Positions 17,138 to 26,262 of a stretch of 64,000 nt of DNA are shown in pieces. The notes under the pieces were generated by a model. It did not search any database and had not been told where the DNA came from. It was given only the letters and a program-made list of their open reading frames with translations. The translations under genes were made by a program, and so were the position numbers. Source of the stretch: Phototrophicus methaneseepsis (lineage in GTDB: Bacteria; Chloroflexota; Anaerolineae; Aggregatilineales; Phototrophicaceae); NCBI RefSeq assembly GCF_015500095.1, contig NZ_CP062983.1:1860001-1924000 (forward strand), given 5' to 3'. Every line of letters begins with the position of its first letter. Position 1 is the stretch's first letter.

Positions 17138-18841
17138 ATGTTTGATAACCTGGCGGCGAAGCTCAATGACGCGCTGGATTGGCAGTGGGGAGATTTTGAG
17201 CCTTATATCGAAGACCTGTTAGCGCGTGAGGTCAATGCGGAGACGGTCGAACCATGGATGCGGGATTGGTCCAGCTTTAGCAAGCTGTGGGGCGAAGTCA
17301 GCAGCCGGCTGCGCGTGGCTACAACCGTGGATACGACCGACGAAGAGGCTGCTCAGCGCTATAAAAACCTCATGTCGAACATCTACCCCAAAGTGGAAGA
17401 AAAATCGTTCCTGCTCAATCAGAAGCTTGTTGAGAGCGGCCTTGTGCCGGAAGGCATGGCGATCCCGATGCGGCGCATCAAGGCGGAAATCGCCCTCTTC
17501 CGCGAGGAAAACCTGCCTCTCTTCGTCCAGGAAAGTGACCTTGGCTTAGCCTATAACAAGGTCGTCGGTGCGCAGACAGTCGAATGGGAGGGGGAAGAAC
17601 GTACCATCACACAGATGGCCCCTGTCTTCCTGGAGAAAGACCGCGAACGTCGTAAAGAAGCTTGGTTGCTCATCCAGAACCGCCTGCGGGAAGACCGCGA
17701 GACGATCAATGACCTGTGGCTGCAGTTTATGGATTTACGCAAGCGAATCGCGACCAATGCGGGGTTCGATACCTATCGCGATTATATCTGGCAGGATAAG
17801 GGCCGCTTTGATTACACTCCGGAGCAGGTTCTACAGTTCACTGCGGCGATTGAAGAGGTTGCGGTGCCTGCTATGGAGCGCCTCAATAATGCGGATCGGG
17901 ACCTGCTCGGCCTGGAGACGCTGCGCCCCTGGGATACAGATATTGATCCACAAGGCCGCGAACCGCTCATGCCTTTCGACAGCATCGAGGCGTTCCAACA
18001 ACGTGCTGAATCGATCTTCATGCAGGTGGACCCGGAATTAGGCCAGCAGTTCCGTACCATGCGCACGGAAAATCTGCTCGACCTCGGCAACCGTAAAGGC
18101 AAGGGGCCAGGTGGTTATTGCACTGGCTTCCCCATCAGCAAGCGGCCTTTCATCTTCCAGAACGCCGTTGGCCTGGACCGTGATATTCGCACACTACTGC
18201 ATGAATCCGGCCATGCATTCCATGGCTTTGCACGCTATGAACTGCCTTATGCCCAGCAAATGCAATCGCCTATGGAATTTAACGAAGTCGCTTCTATGGC
18301 GATGGAACTGCTGGCATCACCTTATATCACCGAGGATAACGGCGGCTTTTACAACGAATCGGATGCTGCCCGCAGCCGCATTGACCATCTCAAGAAAATC
18401 ATCAGCTTCTGGCCCTATATGGCCGTCGTGGTCGAGTTCCAGCATTGGATTTACAGTCATCACGATGAAGCGACAGACCCGGCCAGTTGCGATGCCAAAT
18501 GGTTGGAACTATGGGGCCGCTTTATGAAGGGCGTCGATTTCAGCGGCTATGAAGATTTCATCCTCAACCGCTGGCGTCGCCAACTGCATATCTTCCGCTA
18601 CCCATTCTATTACATCGAATATGGGCTGGCGCAGTTGGGCGCGGTACAGGTATGGGCCAATGCGCTCCAAGATCAGGCGAAAGCATTGCAGCAATATCGG
18701 GATGCCCTGGCATTGGGTGCGACGGTCACGCTGCCGCAGTTGTACGAAGTCGCCGGGGGCCGCCTCGCCTTCGATGCGGAGACGCTCAAGACTTATATCG
18801 ACCTGATTGAGAAGACCATTGGCGAGTTAGAAACGGCCTAG
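17138..18841 (+). CDS. M3-family oligoendopeptidase (PepF-like), copy 2
   Basis: A 567-residue paralogue of the gene at 14964, about half identical by eye and colinear with it over its whole length. HESGHAFHGF carries the zinc-binding His355, Glu356 and His359, and FNEVASMAMELLASPYI supplies the third ligand region. NRKGKGPGGYCTGF and FYYIEYGLAQLGAVQ are shared. AAGGAG stands before the ATG. The pair comes from an old tandem duplication, and both copies have intact active sites, which suggests different peptide preferences. A terminator at 18884-18909 closes the unit. Confidence 0.95.
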   Translation: MFDNLAAKLNDALDWQWGDFEPYIEDLLAREVNAETVEPWMRDWSSFSKLWGEVSSRLRVATTVDTTDEEAAQRYKNLMSNIYPKVEEKSFLLNQKLVESGLVPEGMAIPMRRIKAEIALFREENLPLFVQESDLGLAYNKVVGAQTVEWEGEERTITQMAPVFLEKDRERRKEAWLLIQNRLREDRETINDLWLQFMDLRKRIATNAGFDTYRDYIWQDKGRFDYTPEQVLQFTAAIEEVAVPAMERLNNADRDLLGLETLRPWDTDIDPQGREPLMPFDSIEAFQQRAESIFMQVDPELGQQFRTMRTENLLDLGNRKGKGPGGYCTGFPISKRPFIFQNAVGLDRDIRTLLHESGHAFHGFARYELPYAQQMQSPMEFNEVASMAMELLASPYITEDNGGFYNESDAARSRIDHLKKIISFWPYMAVVVEFQHWIYSHHDEATDPASCDAKWLELWGRFMKGVDFSGYEDFILNRWRRQLHIFRYPFYYIEYGLAQLGAVQVWANALQDQAKALQQYRDALALGATVTLPQLYEVAGGRLAFDAETLKTYIDLIEKTIGELETA

Positions 18842-18883
18842 TTGCCTGCCAAGTGTCTACGCATTGATGACTTTAACGATAGG

Positions 18884-18909
18884 ATCCCCTCTCGCCGAGA
18901 GGGGATTTT
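18884..18909 (+). terminator. Intrinsic terminator of the M3 peptidase operon
   Basis: Perfect 10-base arms ATCCCCTCTC and GAGAGGGGAT with a GCC loop, followed by TTTT, 43 bases after the peptidase stop. Confidence 0.9.
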
Positions 18910-18969
18910 AAAATACAAGCTTGATCAAGAAGCATCCCCGCGTTATACGTCTGCCTGCCAGCCCCGGCG

Positions 18970-18998
18970 TTGACGCATCTTGTTTGCACAGGGATAAT
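18970..18998 (+). promoter_or_regulatory. Promoter of the first TPR gene
   Basis: TTGACG (18970-18975), an ideal 17-base spacer and GATAAT (18993-18998), ending 24 bases before the ATG at 19023. The 5' leader would be very short. Confidence 0.65.
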
Positions 18999-19022
18999 GG
19001 GTGCACAAAATAGTCCTCTTAG

Positions 19023-19970
19023 ATGGCGAAGAAAGTGCCCATGACGACACAACCTGAACTAGAAACTGAATTGAAAAGTCAGCTTAGCCAGATTGAAGCC
19101 CTGATGGAAGGCGGCGAGATCGACGAAGCGATGGATCAATTGGATGAACTGCTAGAAAAAGACGATAAGCTGGCGCCAGCCTATCATCTGCGCGGCGTGG
19201 CCTACCTGGAACTGGAAAATATCAAGGAAGCGCTGCATGACCTGAATATGGCTCTCCGCCTTGACCGCCAGAACCCAGATTATCTGGTCAGCCGGGGCCG
19301 CCTGCACGTCGTCCGTAATGATGCCAACGAAGCCATGAGCGACTTCAAACGTGCGCTGAAGTTTGACCCCCATCATGCCGACGCCTATATTGAGCGCGGC
19401 GAATTGTGGCGGCAGAAGGGTAATCTTGTTAAGGCAGAAGCTGATTTTAATGCGGCTGTTGAACATAACCCCGATAATGGGGAAGCTATTTACAGCCGTG
19501 GCATCATCTTCGCGGATATGAACCGCCATGCAGATGCCCTGGCAGACTATAATCGCGCGCTGGAATTGATGGATGATGATACGGACGTTTACACCAGCCG
19601 GGGCGCGGCCTACTTCTACCTGGATAACCTGGAAGCGGCCAAAACAGACTTCACCAAAGCGATTGAACTGGATGAGACCAACGCAGGGGCCTTTAATAAC
19701 CGCGCCGTGGTCGAGTTCATCGAAAACGATTACGATGCGGCATTCAAAGATTATGAGACAGCGCTAGAGCTCATGCCGACGGAGCGCATTCTCTTAGGTG
19801 GCCTGGCGATTACCCACCATGCTATGGGCCATGACGAAGAAGCGATCAAGTTCTGGACGGCGATCATGGAAATTGACCGTCGTTACAGAGATGCCGACTA
19901 CGCAGGCCGTGAATTCCTATGGCCGGAGCCGCTCATCGCAGAAGCGCGCAAACTGGTGAAAAAGCTGTAA
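19023..19970 (+). CDS. TPR-repeat protein, soluble
   Basis: A 315-residue cytoplasmic protein with a charged start and about seven TPR hairpins from residue 20 to 290. Typical units include AYHLRGVAYLELENIKEALH, ADAYIERGELWRQKGNLVKA and AGAFNNRAVVEFIENDYDAA. The final segment, with RRYRDADYAGREFLWPEPLI, recurs almost unchanged at the ends of the TPR proteins at 20041 and 23775, showing that these genes are paralogues. TPR proteins act as protein-binding scaffolds; the partner is unknown. An ATG at 19041 is an alternative start. Confidence 0.85.
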   Translation: MAKKVPMTTQPELETELKSQLSQIEALMEGGEIDEAMDQLDELLEKDDKLAPAYHLRGVAYLELENIKEALHDLNMALRLDRQNPDYLVSRGRLHVVRNDANEAMSDFKRALKFDPHHADAYIERGELWRQKGNLVKAEADFNAAVEHNPDNGEAIYSRGIIFADMNRHADALADYNRALELMDDDTDVYTSRGAAYFYLDNLEAAKTDFTKAIELDETNAGAFNNRAVVEFIENDYDAAFKDYETALELMPTERILLGGLAITHHAMGHDEEAIKFWTAIMEIDRRYRDADYAGREFLWPEPLIAEARKLVKKL

Positions 19971-20040
19971 ATCCGTGATGCGTGCTGGTCCTGAGCTGAT
20001 TAGCACGCATTATACAGTCGTAAGTCCAAAAAGGATGGTT

Positions 20041-21279
20041 ATGTCATCTGATCACATCACGACCCTGGTTGCACGTGCACAGGCCCAGATTGACCGCCGC
20101 GATTATGTTGCGGCCATCACCAGCTTTACACAGGCGCTGGCCCAGGAAGAGCGGCCCGATGTGCTCGTCAGTCGCGGGCTGCTGCACTACATGCTCAACA
20201 ACAACCAGGAAGCCGCTTTTGATTTCTTACGTGCGCTGGAACTGGACCCGGCACTTGTCGATGCTTATATCAACCTGGGGACGGTGCGCTTGAGAATGGG
20301 CGAAACCGCTGCGGCTATTGCCAGCTATGATATGGCGATCCAGCTTGATAAACACAATGAAGAAGCCTACTGTCGGCGTGCTGCTGCGAATGCATCCCGC
20401 AGCGAGTGGCAGCGTGCGATTGAGGATTATTCCGAAGCGATCCGCCTCAACCCTGAGAACCCCGATTATTATTACAGCCGCGCCACATTGCACTATAACC
20501 TGGGCGATTTCCACGCGGCGATTGCTGATTGTACAGCAGCGATCAACCTGGGTATGCGTTACCCACAGGTCTATAAAGCGAGGGGCAGCGGCTGGGCGAC
20601 GATTGGTGAGTATGAAAAGGCAATTGCAGATTACAACGAGGTGATTGCTTTTGATAAGCGCGATGGAGATGCCTATTACAATAGAGGCGTCGTCTATTAT
20701 CAGAGCGACCAGCTCGAGAAGGCGCTCTCGGATTTTAACCGGGCGCTGAAGCTCAGCGGGGATAATGCGCAGGTGCTTTATGCGCGGGGCTCCGTTTACA
20801 TGGAGCAAGGTGACTATCGTGCAGCGCGCACAGACTTCCGCAATGCGCTTAAGTTGAATGATAATCTGGTGGCTGCTTACTATAAGCGTGGCGTGGCGTA
20901 TCAGCGCCTGGGCCAGCTAGAACAGGCCATGGATACGCTGACAGAAGCCATTGACCGGGCACCCCAGGACCCGCTTTATCGCGTGGCACGGGGCGAGATT
21001 GCCTTAGAGATGGGCGACCCTGAGAGCGCTATGCTGGATTATAAGCGGGCTTTGCTGCTGCAAACAGACCCCACTGCTGTGCTGAGTAGTTCGATATTGG
21101 CTGGGCTGGCTCTAGTCTATTATGCGTTGGATGATGACGAACAAGCCCGGAAGATGTGGGAAATGCTCAGCGAACGCGACGATCAATATCGTGAACCTGC
21201 TCTGGCCGGGGAGCACTTTGGCTGGTCCGAGATGCTGATTGGGCAGGCACAAACGATGCTGGCTGCCTTTGAGGATTAA
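20041..21279 (+). CDS. TPR-repeat protein, soluble
   Basis: A 412-residue protein made almost entirely of TPR hairpins (about eleven), for example AYINLGTVRLRMGETAAAIA, PDYYYSRATLHYNLGDFHAA and AYYKRGVAYQRLGQLEQAMD. The ATG at 20041 follows AAAAAGGA and is preferred over upstream in-frame starts from 19975. The C-terminus (DDQYREPALAGEHFGWSEML) matches the ends of its neighbours. It begins 70 bases after the previous TPR gene and is probably co-transcribed with it. It is convergent with the response regulator gene, 8 bases apart. Confidence 0.85.
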   Translation: MSSDHITTLVARAQAQIDRRDYVAAITSFTQALAQEERPDVLVSRGLLHYMLNNNQEAAFDFLRALELDPALVDAYINLGTVRLRMGETAAAIASYDMAIQLDKHNEEAYCRRAAANASRSEWQRAIEDYSEAIRLNPENPDYYYSRATLHYNLGDFHAAIADCTAAINLGMRYPQVYKARGSGWATIGEYEKAIADYNEVIAFDKRDGDAYYNRGVVYYQSDQLEKALSDFNRALKLSGDNAQVLYARGSVYMEQGDYRAARTDFRNALKLNDNLVAAYYKRGVAYQRLGQLEQAMDTLTEAIDRAPQDPLYRVARGEIALEMGDPESAMLDYKRALLLQTDPTAVLSSSILAGLALVYYALDDDEQARKMWEMLSERDDQYREPALAGEHFGWSEMLIGQAQTMLAAFED

Positions 21280-21287
21280 GTGATTTT

Positions 21288-21674
21288 CTAGGCTGTTTCA
21301 ACACCCAGCGACTGTGCCAATTTAATTAACACCTCGTATCTGACAGGCTTCAGAATCACCTGGTCTACCTGCGGGGCGAGGGCGCGTGCGCGGATGCCAT
21401 CAGCCGTCAGCAGAACAATATGCGTGTGGTCCAGATGTTTTTGCTGACGGATGTGTTGTAGCAACGTCTGTCCAGACATGATCGGCAGGTGCAAATCCAG
21501 CAAAATCAACTTCGGCTTGCTACACTGCAAGTACTCTATAGCTGATTGTCCGTCAGCTGCATAAGCGATGTTATAACCGTTGATTTCAAACACATCGATG
21601 AAGATGTCGCTCAATGTTGGGTCATCTTCAACGAGGAATATCTGTGGTTGATTCACGTTCATATGTGCGTTCAT
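21288..21674 (-). CDS. Single-domain (CheY-like) response regulator
   Basis: A 128-residue receiver domain without an output domain. The acidic pair is in LVEDDPTL (about residues 15-20), the phosphoacceptor is Asp60 in LILLDLHLP, the Thr is in VLLTADG and the Lys in ILKPVRYE. The start (21674) lies inside the end of the histidine kinase gene, a 47-base overlap in another frame; an ATG at 21662 is possible and would still overlap. The overlap makes it the likely cognate partner of the kinase. Without an output domain it may signal by protein contact, possibly with the TPR proteins on either side. Confidence 0.92.
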   Translation of the reverse strand: MNAHMNVNQPQIFLVEDDPTLSDIFIDVFEINGYNIAYAADGQSAIEYLQCSKPKLILLDLHLPIMSGQTLLQHIRQQKHLDHTHIVLLTADGIRARALAPQVDQVILKPVRYEVLIKLAQSLGVETA

Positions 21675-23481
21675 CGGGTATTTCCTGAGCAGAATTGACG
21701 ATAGGTAAAGTCAATGAAAAAGTTGTGCCTTGGCCTTCTTCGCTTGTCACTTCGATGGTGCCATTGAGCAATTCCACGCGCTGACGTACGATCGATAAGC
21801 CCAGGCCAACGCCTCTGTTAATCTCGCGCGTCGTGGAGCCATCAAGCTGCCAGAAAGGGTCGAATAGAAATTGAAGCGCTTCCTGAGGGATGCCACTCCC
21901 CGTATCTTGAATGTGCAGGCCCCATCTGGTTTTATCCAAAGAGAGAGCGTGTACTGTAATGCCGCCCTGTTTTGTAAACTTCAACGCATTGCTGATCAAA
22001 TTATCGATGATTTGTTTGAGTCCCTCAGTATCAATTTTTTGCTCAGCAGGCAAGTTTTTGTCATAGATCACATCGAATGTCAGATTTTTGCGTTCGGCTA
22101 GTTTTTTAAAGTACTGGGTGCGCGTCATCAACCACTCAGATACATTGGTGAGTTGATAAACCGCTTTAATCCGTTTTGATTGTAACTGCGCTTCGTCGAG
22201 TAAATTGTTGATGAAATTCAACAACTCGTGCGAACTTCCTAGAATGATGTCAAGGGATTCGCGCTGGCGATCCGTCAGCGGCCCATGGAGCTCCCGCTGG
22301 AGCATCTCTGTATACAGCGTGATGATATTTAGCGGTGTACGAGCATCATGGCTCACGTTTGCCAGGATCTGGCTCTTGGTCTTGAGCGCTTCCAGCGTTT
22401 CTTCGTGTGCATGGGCGAGCTGCTGCTCTATCTTTTTGCGATCTTCAATCTCTTGCTGGAGCTTTTGATTGGTCTGTAGTAGGGCTGCCGTACGCTGTTG
22501 GACGTGCTGTTCCAGGATTTCATTTGCTGATTTTAGCGATTGGCGATCTATACGGCGTTCGTTCAGGATGGCGCAAATAATGAGGGCGATCACAACCACA
22601 GAGCCGACAAAAGTCGCCAGTAAGATCAGATTGAGGTCTGTTTCTGGCCGAGAGAAGGGCCCGCTGCCGTTGACAGTCCCAAGCAGGGCGATAATCGTCA
22701 CCACGAGGCTGGCGATAGAAACTTCCCTGGCTGTGAAGCGCATCGCAATCCACATCACAAAAGGGAATACCGCGTGTACCAGCGGATAGTTACCTGTCAG
22801 GTCTGGCAGGCGGACGAATACGAGGATCGCCGTGATGATGAGTAAGCCCATCGCGGATAGAAATTCTGCCACTTGTTGATAGTGCCAGTTAAAACGTGGG
22901 CTTTCGTAGATTGTTAAGACCGCAGGTACCATACTGATATAGCTAATCGCATGTCCTAACCACCAATGCCATAATAACTGTGTTGTTGGTGGCGAGGGCT
23001 CTGGGCTGATGGCAAAGGATATGGAGCCAAGGATAGCACCAACCAGGGGCGTGATAAGCGCTCCGACAAGCACAAACTGGAACACATCGGATAAGGATGC
23101 CAGAGAACGATTAAAGCGGGATCTCTTCGAGAGAATGAGTGCGCCAATAAGTGGTTCGACTGTTTGTGTGACAGCGAATGCGAGCGTCAGAGTCAGTGAA
23201 TTATGGTTTGATATGGTGACGAGTAATGCCCCCAGGGCGATCCCAGGCCAAAATTGCCAACCCCATATGACCAATACCGCAAGGCTGAGGGCACTGGCAG
23301 GCCATATCAGCGTAGCAATTGCGCCATCAAATGGTGCTAAGTAACCCACTCTAGCCGCCAGGAAGTAGACAGCGCCAAATACCAGGATTTTCCCGATATA
23401 AGCAAACTGCTTATTTATCTGCGGCGGTAATGAAATTGTTTGGCTTTTTCCCACTTTTCCCATTTCGCTGTACTTATCCAT
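21628..23481 (-). CDS. MASE1-domain sensor histidine kinase
   Basis: A 617-residue protein. Residues about 30-305 form the MASE1 sensor with about eight membrane segments (VYFLAARVGYLAPFDGAIAT and LIWPASALSLAVLVIWGWQF are typical). A coiled coil runs through about 308-365. HisKA has the phosphorylated His378 in NVSHDARTPLNIITLYTEML. The ATPase domain shows IDNLISNALKFTKQGG, DTGSGIPQEA and GVGLGLSIVRQRVELL. MASE1 kinases sense unknown signals, sometimes aromatic acids or hormones. No ribosome site clearly chooses between the ATGs at 23481 and 23463. The overlapping receiver gene is its likely partner. Confidence 0.95.
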   Translation of the reverse strand: MDKYSEMGKVGKSQTISLPPQINKQFAYIGKILVFGAVYFLAARVGYLAPFDGAIATLIWPASALSLAVLVIWGWQFWPGIALGALLVTISNHNSLTLTLAFAVTQTVEPLIGALILSKRSRFNRSLASLSDVFQFVLVGALITPLVGAILGSISFAISPEPSPPTTQLLWHWWLGHAISYISMVPAVLTIYESPRFNWHYQQVAEFLSAMGLLIITAILVFVRLPDLTGNYPLVHAVFPFVMWIAMRFTAREVSIASLVVTIIALLGTVNGSGPFSRPETDLNLILLATFVGSVVVIALIICAILNERRIDRQSLKSANEILEQHVQQRTAALLQTNQKLQQEIEDRKKIEQQLAHAHEETLEALKTKSQILANVSHDARTPLNIITLYTEMLQRELHGPLTDRQRESLDIILGSSHELLNFINNLLDEAQLQSKRIKAVYQLTNVSEWLMTRTQYFKKLAERKNLTFDVIYDKNLPAEQKIDTEGLKQIIDNLISNALKFTKQGGITVHALSLDKTRWGLHIQDTGSGIPQEALQFLFDPFWQLDGSTTREINRGVGLGLSIVRQRVELLNGTIEVTSEEGQGTTFSLTLPIVNSAQEIPDERTYERESTTDIPR

Positions 23482-23676
23482 TTTTCACAGCGTCCATATA
23501 AGTATGGCTCACTCTGTGGTTTTTTCCCGCATAACTGCACACAATTAAAACAATGCTGGCTAATATTACTATGAATTACGGGTCATGTCTAATTAACGTT
23601 CGTTTAGTTCATACGAATGGGATTGTGCACTTTATGCTTGTTTCGCGCTGCAAGGTGGCCTGTAACGGTGAGAATA

Positions 23677-23706
23677 TTGTCGCTGCTTTGCGCTGTCGTC
23701 TATAAT
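23677..23706 (+). promoter_or_regulatory. Promoter of the membrane TPR gene
   Basis: TTGTCG (23677-23682), an 18-base spacer and a consensus TATAAT (23701-23706), 68 bases before the ATG at 23775. The 293-base gap to the divergent kinase otherwise shows no gene. Confidence 0.7.
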
Positions 23707-23774
23707 GAAATATACGTGAATGTCCTATGATTAGGATGTATGTTCCCAAAAATAATCAACAATACTGAGGTGCT

Positions 23775-24758
23775 ATGTCCCCTTTATTCAAGCGTAGTTT
23801 GCGTGTTTTTCTCGTCAGTTTCCTCATTTTTACGCTGTTTGGCGCTTTAATGCAGTTCAGTCCCATTCTGGCAATCCTGATGATCCTGGTCCTGTTTGTG
23901 CTGCCTGTAGTGTATATCTATTTTGTGTATCAGCATGGCCTGTTCTTGATGATGCGCGGCCAGATACAGCAGGCGATCAATCACTTTACGCGGGTGCTGA
24001 ATATGCGCCTCCCGGCGAATCGTGCCTTTTTATGGAGCCGCCTGGCGGCTCTCAAACATGCAACAGGCGATGTGAAGGGCGCGATTGACGCTTACAGTGA
24101 GGCGATTAAGCTGGCCCCCAATGATCCGTCGTTGTATGCTGTACGGTCCGCGTTACACATTACTGAGCGCGATTATGTCCAGGCGCTTAGTGATGCTGAT
24201 CGTCTGCTCCAAATTAACCCGGATAGCGAAGTTGCTTATGGGAACCGTGCCAATGCCAATATCTACCTGGGCAATTATGATCAGGCCATTGAAGATTGCA
24301 ATCAGGGGTTAGCTGTCAAAAATACGCCCGTGGGCGAGGCCTTACTCTATAACAATCGTGGTACTGCCCAGCGTATGAAAGGCAATTACACAACAGCGCT
24401 ATCAGATTACAACATGGCCCTGTCTATTACGCTGCCGGAATCGGGTCAGCGTATGGTGCACCCGTCTGTGCGTACCAATCAGGGTATTATCTATGTGCTT
24501 CAGGGTGATTTTGATCAGGCGCGGGCTTTCTTCAAGCTGGCCTTAAAGCAGCACCCGGATTTCCCACGGGCGCAGGCCGCGTTAGCGACCCTGCATGAAT
24601 TGTTGGGAGATACAGCCGCTGCGCTGAGAGAGTGGCAGCCTCTTTTGGAGCGAGATGCACAGTATGGTAATGTGGACCACGCCCTGCGTGAACTACAGTT
24701 TCCTTCCAGCATGGCGGATGCTGTCCGTCACCTGTTAGCTGCGCGCCTCGCAGGGTAA
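23775..24758 (+). CDS. TPR-repeat protein with N-terminal membrane anchor
   Basis: A 327-residue protein. Residues about 10-32 and 34-55 are two hydrophobic segments (VFLVSFLIFTLFGALMQF, then a stretch ending VLPVVYIYFVYQHG), so the rest probably faces the cytoplasm. About six TPR hairpins follow (ALKHATGDVKGAIDAYSEAI, VAYGNRANANIYLGNYDQAI, LLYNNRGTAQRMKGNYTTAL). The C-terminus, with ERDAQYGNVDHALRELQF, matches those of the soluble TPR paralogues upstream. It would act as a membrane-attached scaffold of the same family. It has its own promoter at 23677-23706. Confidence 0.85.
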   Translation: MSPLFKRSLRVFLVSFLIFTLFGALMQFSPILAILMILVLFVLPVVYIYFVYQHGLFLMMRGQIQQAINHFTRVLNMRLPANRAFLWSRLAALKHATGDVKGAIDAYSEAIKLAPNDPSLYAVRSALHITERDYVQALSDADRLLQINPDSEVAYGNRANANIYLGNYDQAIEDCNQGLAVKNTPVGEALLYNNRGTAQRMKGNYTTALSDYNMALSITLPESGQRMVHPSVRTNQGIIYVLQGDFDQARAFFKLALKQHPDFPRAQAALATLHELLGDTAAALREWQPLLERDAQYGNVDHALRELQFPSSMADAVRHLLAARLAG

Positions 24759-24796
24759 TAATCGTTTTTCCGTATGTGGGCAGTACACCAGGTTGG

Positions 24797-24826
24797 TTGC
24801 TTTCTAGCCATGGTTTGGCCTAATAT
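24797..24826 (+). promoter_or_regulatory. Promoter of the small TPR gene
   Basis: TTGCTT (24797-24802), an 18-base spacer and TAATAT (24821-24826), 40 bases before the TTG start at 24867. Confidence 0.55.
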
Positions 24827-24866
24827 AACCTCATGATTAACGCCGAGGTCGCCAAAGGGGGATGCT

Positions 24867-25469
24867 TTGACGAGCGATTACTTCCAGCAGGGTGTGGCAT
24901 ACTTGCAGGACGAGGCCTACGATGAGGCGATTGAAGCATTCACGAAGGCCCTGCGCCTGACATTGGGCGACCTGGCAATGGCGCTGCTATACCGGGGAGA
25001 AGCCTATGCGTTTAAAGGTGATTTCCCAAGGGCCATGGCTGATTTTAACGAGGCCCTGCGTCAGAACGCCTATCTGACAGAAGCCTATAATGAGCGCGGG
25101 AACCTGCGGCGCTTTATGGGCGACTTCCAGGGGGCAATTGAGGACCAATCTGCTGCTTTGACCCTGGAACCGAGTTATCCAGAAGCTTATTATAACCGCG
25201 CACTCGCCTATGAGGCCCTGAACCAGTTTGAAGCTGCCGAGGCTGATCTCAGCCAGGTGATCCAACTCAATCCGGGTATTGCCGTGGCCCACGAGATGCG
25301 GGGCCGCATGCGTGTAAACCTCAATGATTTGGATGGGGCTGTTGCGGATTTGCAGCGCTATCTGCGTATGGGTGGCGGGCGCGAGTACGATAATCACAGC
25401 GAAACACAAAGCCTGATCTTCACATTACAACTGCGCCGTCTGGTGCGTAAAGTGATTCCATTTGCATAG
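24867..25469 (+). CDS. Small TPR-repeat protein (TTG start)
   Basis: A 200-residue soluble protein with about five TPR hairpins, including AVLYRGEAYAFKGDF-like and AYNERGNLRRFMGDFQGAIE units. The start is a TTG at 24867, supported by AAAGGGGG five bases upstream; the nearby ATG at 24862 is in another frame and meets a stop after two codons. It lacks the C-terminal block shared by the three TPR proteins before it. Its job is unknown. Confidence 0.82.
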   Translation: MTSDYFQQGVAYLQDEAYDEAIEAFTKALRLTLGDLAMALLYRGEAYAFKGDFPRAMADFNEALRQNAYLTEAYNERGNLRRFMGDFQGAIEDQSAALTLEPSYPEAYYNRALAYEALNQFEAAEADLSQVIQLNPGIAVAHEMRGRMRVNLNDLDGAVADLQRYLRMGGGREYDNHSETQSLIFTLQLRRLVRKVIPFA

Positions 25470-25631
25470 AGCCTACTCCCAGGCCTGACATTGTATGGAT
25501 TCGTCAGCGACAATGGTCTGTTGTAGTGCTTGATTTTAGGCGCTGGTTCCGCAACCATTACAACGAGCAAAACCTATTCAAGGGCCTCCCGGTGGGATGT
25601 GCCTTGGCGTATTGATGAGGATGTGGAACCT

Positions 25632-26210
25632 ATGAAAATTGGCGTATTAGCGCTGCAAGGCGCATTCATTGAGCATCAGAAATCTTTAATAGCTCTCGGT
25701 GCAGAGACGCGCCAGGTTCGCCTGCCGAGCGACCTGGAAGGTCTGGATGGTTTGATTATCCCAGGTGGTGAAAGTACGACGATTGGTAAATTGGCGACAG
25801 CTTATGGGCTGATTGAGCCGCTGCGCCAGTTTGCTACAGACAAACCAACCTGGGGCACCTGTGCTGGCCTGATCTTCCTGGCGAAGAATATCGGTATTGA
25901 CAGCCAGCCAATCCTGGGTTTGATGGATATAACGGTTAACCGGAATGCCTTTGGACGGCAAATTGATAGCTTTGAGGTTGATTTGCCTATTAAAGGACTT
26001 GGCGAAGACCCCTTCCATGCGGTATTTATACGTGCGCCAAGTGTGACGGCAGTCCAGGGCGATGTAGATGTACTCTCGCGGCTGCCTGATGAGACCATTG
26101 TGGCTGTCCGGGAAGGGCATTTGTTAGGGACGGCTTTTCATCCAGAATTAACGTCCGATCTGCGTTTACATCGTTACTTTTATGATATGGTAGAACAAAA
26201 TCTACCATAA
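25632..26210 (+). CDS. pdxT: PdxT, glutaminase subunit of pyridoxal 5'-phosphate synthase
   Basis: A 192-residue class I glutamine amidotransferase starting MKIGVLALQGAFIEHQ. GGESTT lies at 45-50, the nucleophile Cys77 in WGTCAGLIFLAKN, and the catalytic His170 and Glu172 in TAFHPELTSD. PdxT releases ammonia from glutamine and passes it to PdxS, which makes pyridoxal phosphate from ribose 5-phosphate and glyceraldehyde 3-phosphate. GAGG at 25617-25620 supports this start over an in-frame codon at 25530. PdxS is not in the window, which is unusual because the two are commonly adjacent. The last codons form an 8-base stem (ATGGTAGA, TCTACCAT, 26187-26208) without a T run. Confidence 0.97.
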   Translation: MKIGVLALQGAFIEHQKSLIALGAETRQVRLPSDLEGLDGLIIPGGESTTIGKLATAYGLIEPLRQFATDKPTWGTCAGLIFLAKNIGIDSQPILGLMDITVNRNAFGRQIDSFEVDLPIKGLGEDPFHAVFIRAPSVTAVQGDVDVLSRLPDETIVAVREGHLLGTAFHPELTSDLRLHRYFYDMVEQNLP

Positions 26211-26262
26211 TAAGAAACGTGAGTGTTGAAAGCGGCCAGCCACGGCTTAGGGAGGTTTTACC

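Noticed and set aside
26187-26208. Hairpin at the end of pdxT as terminator
   Set aside because: The 8-base stem is perfect but no T run follows, and the next gene is close; a terminator role is not supported.
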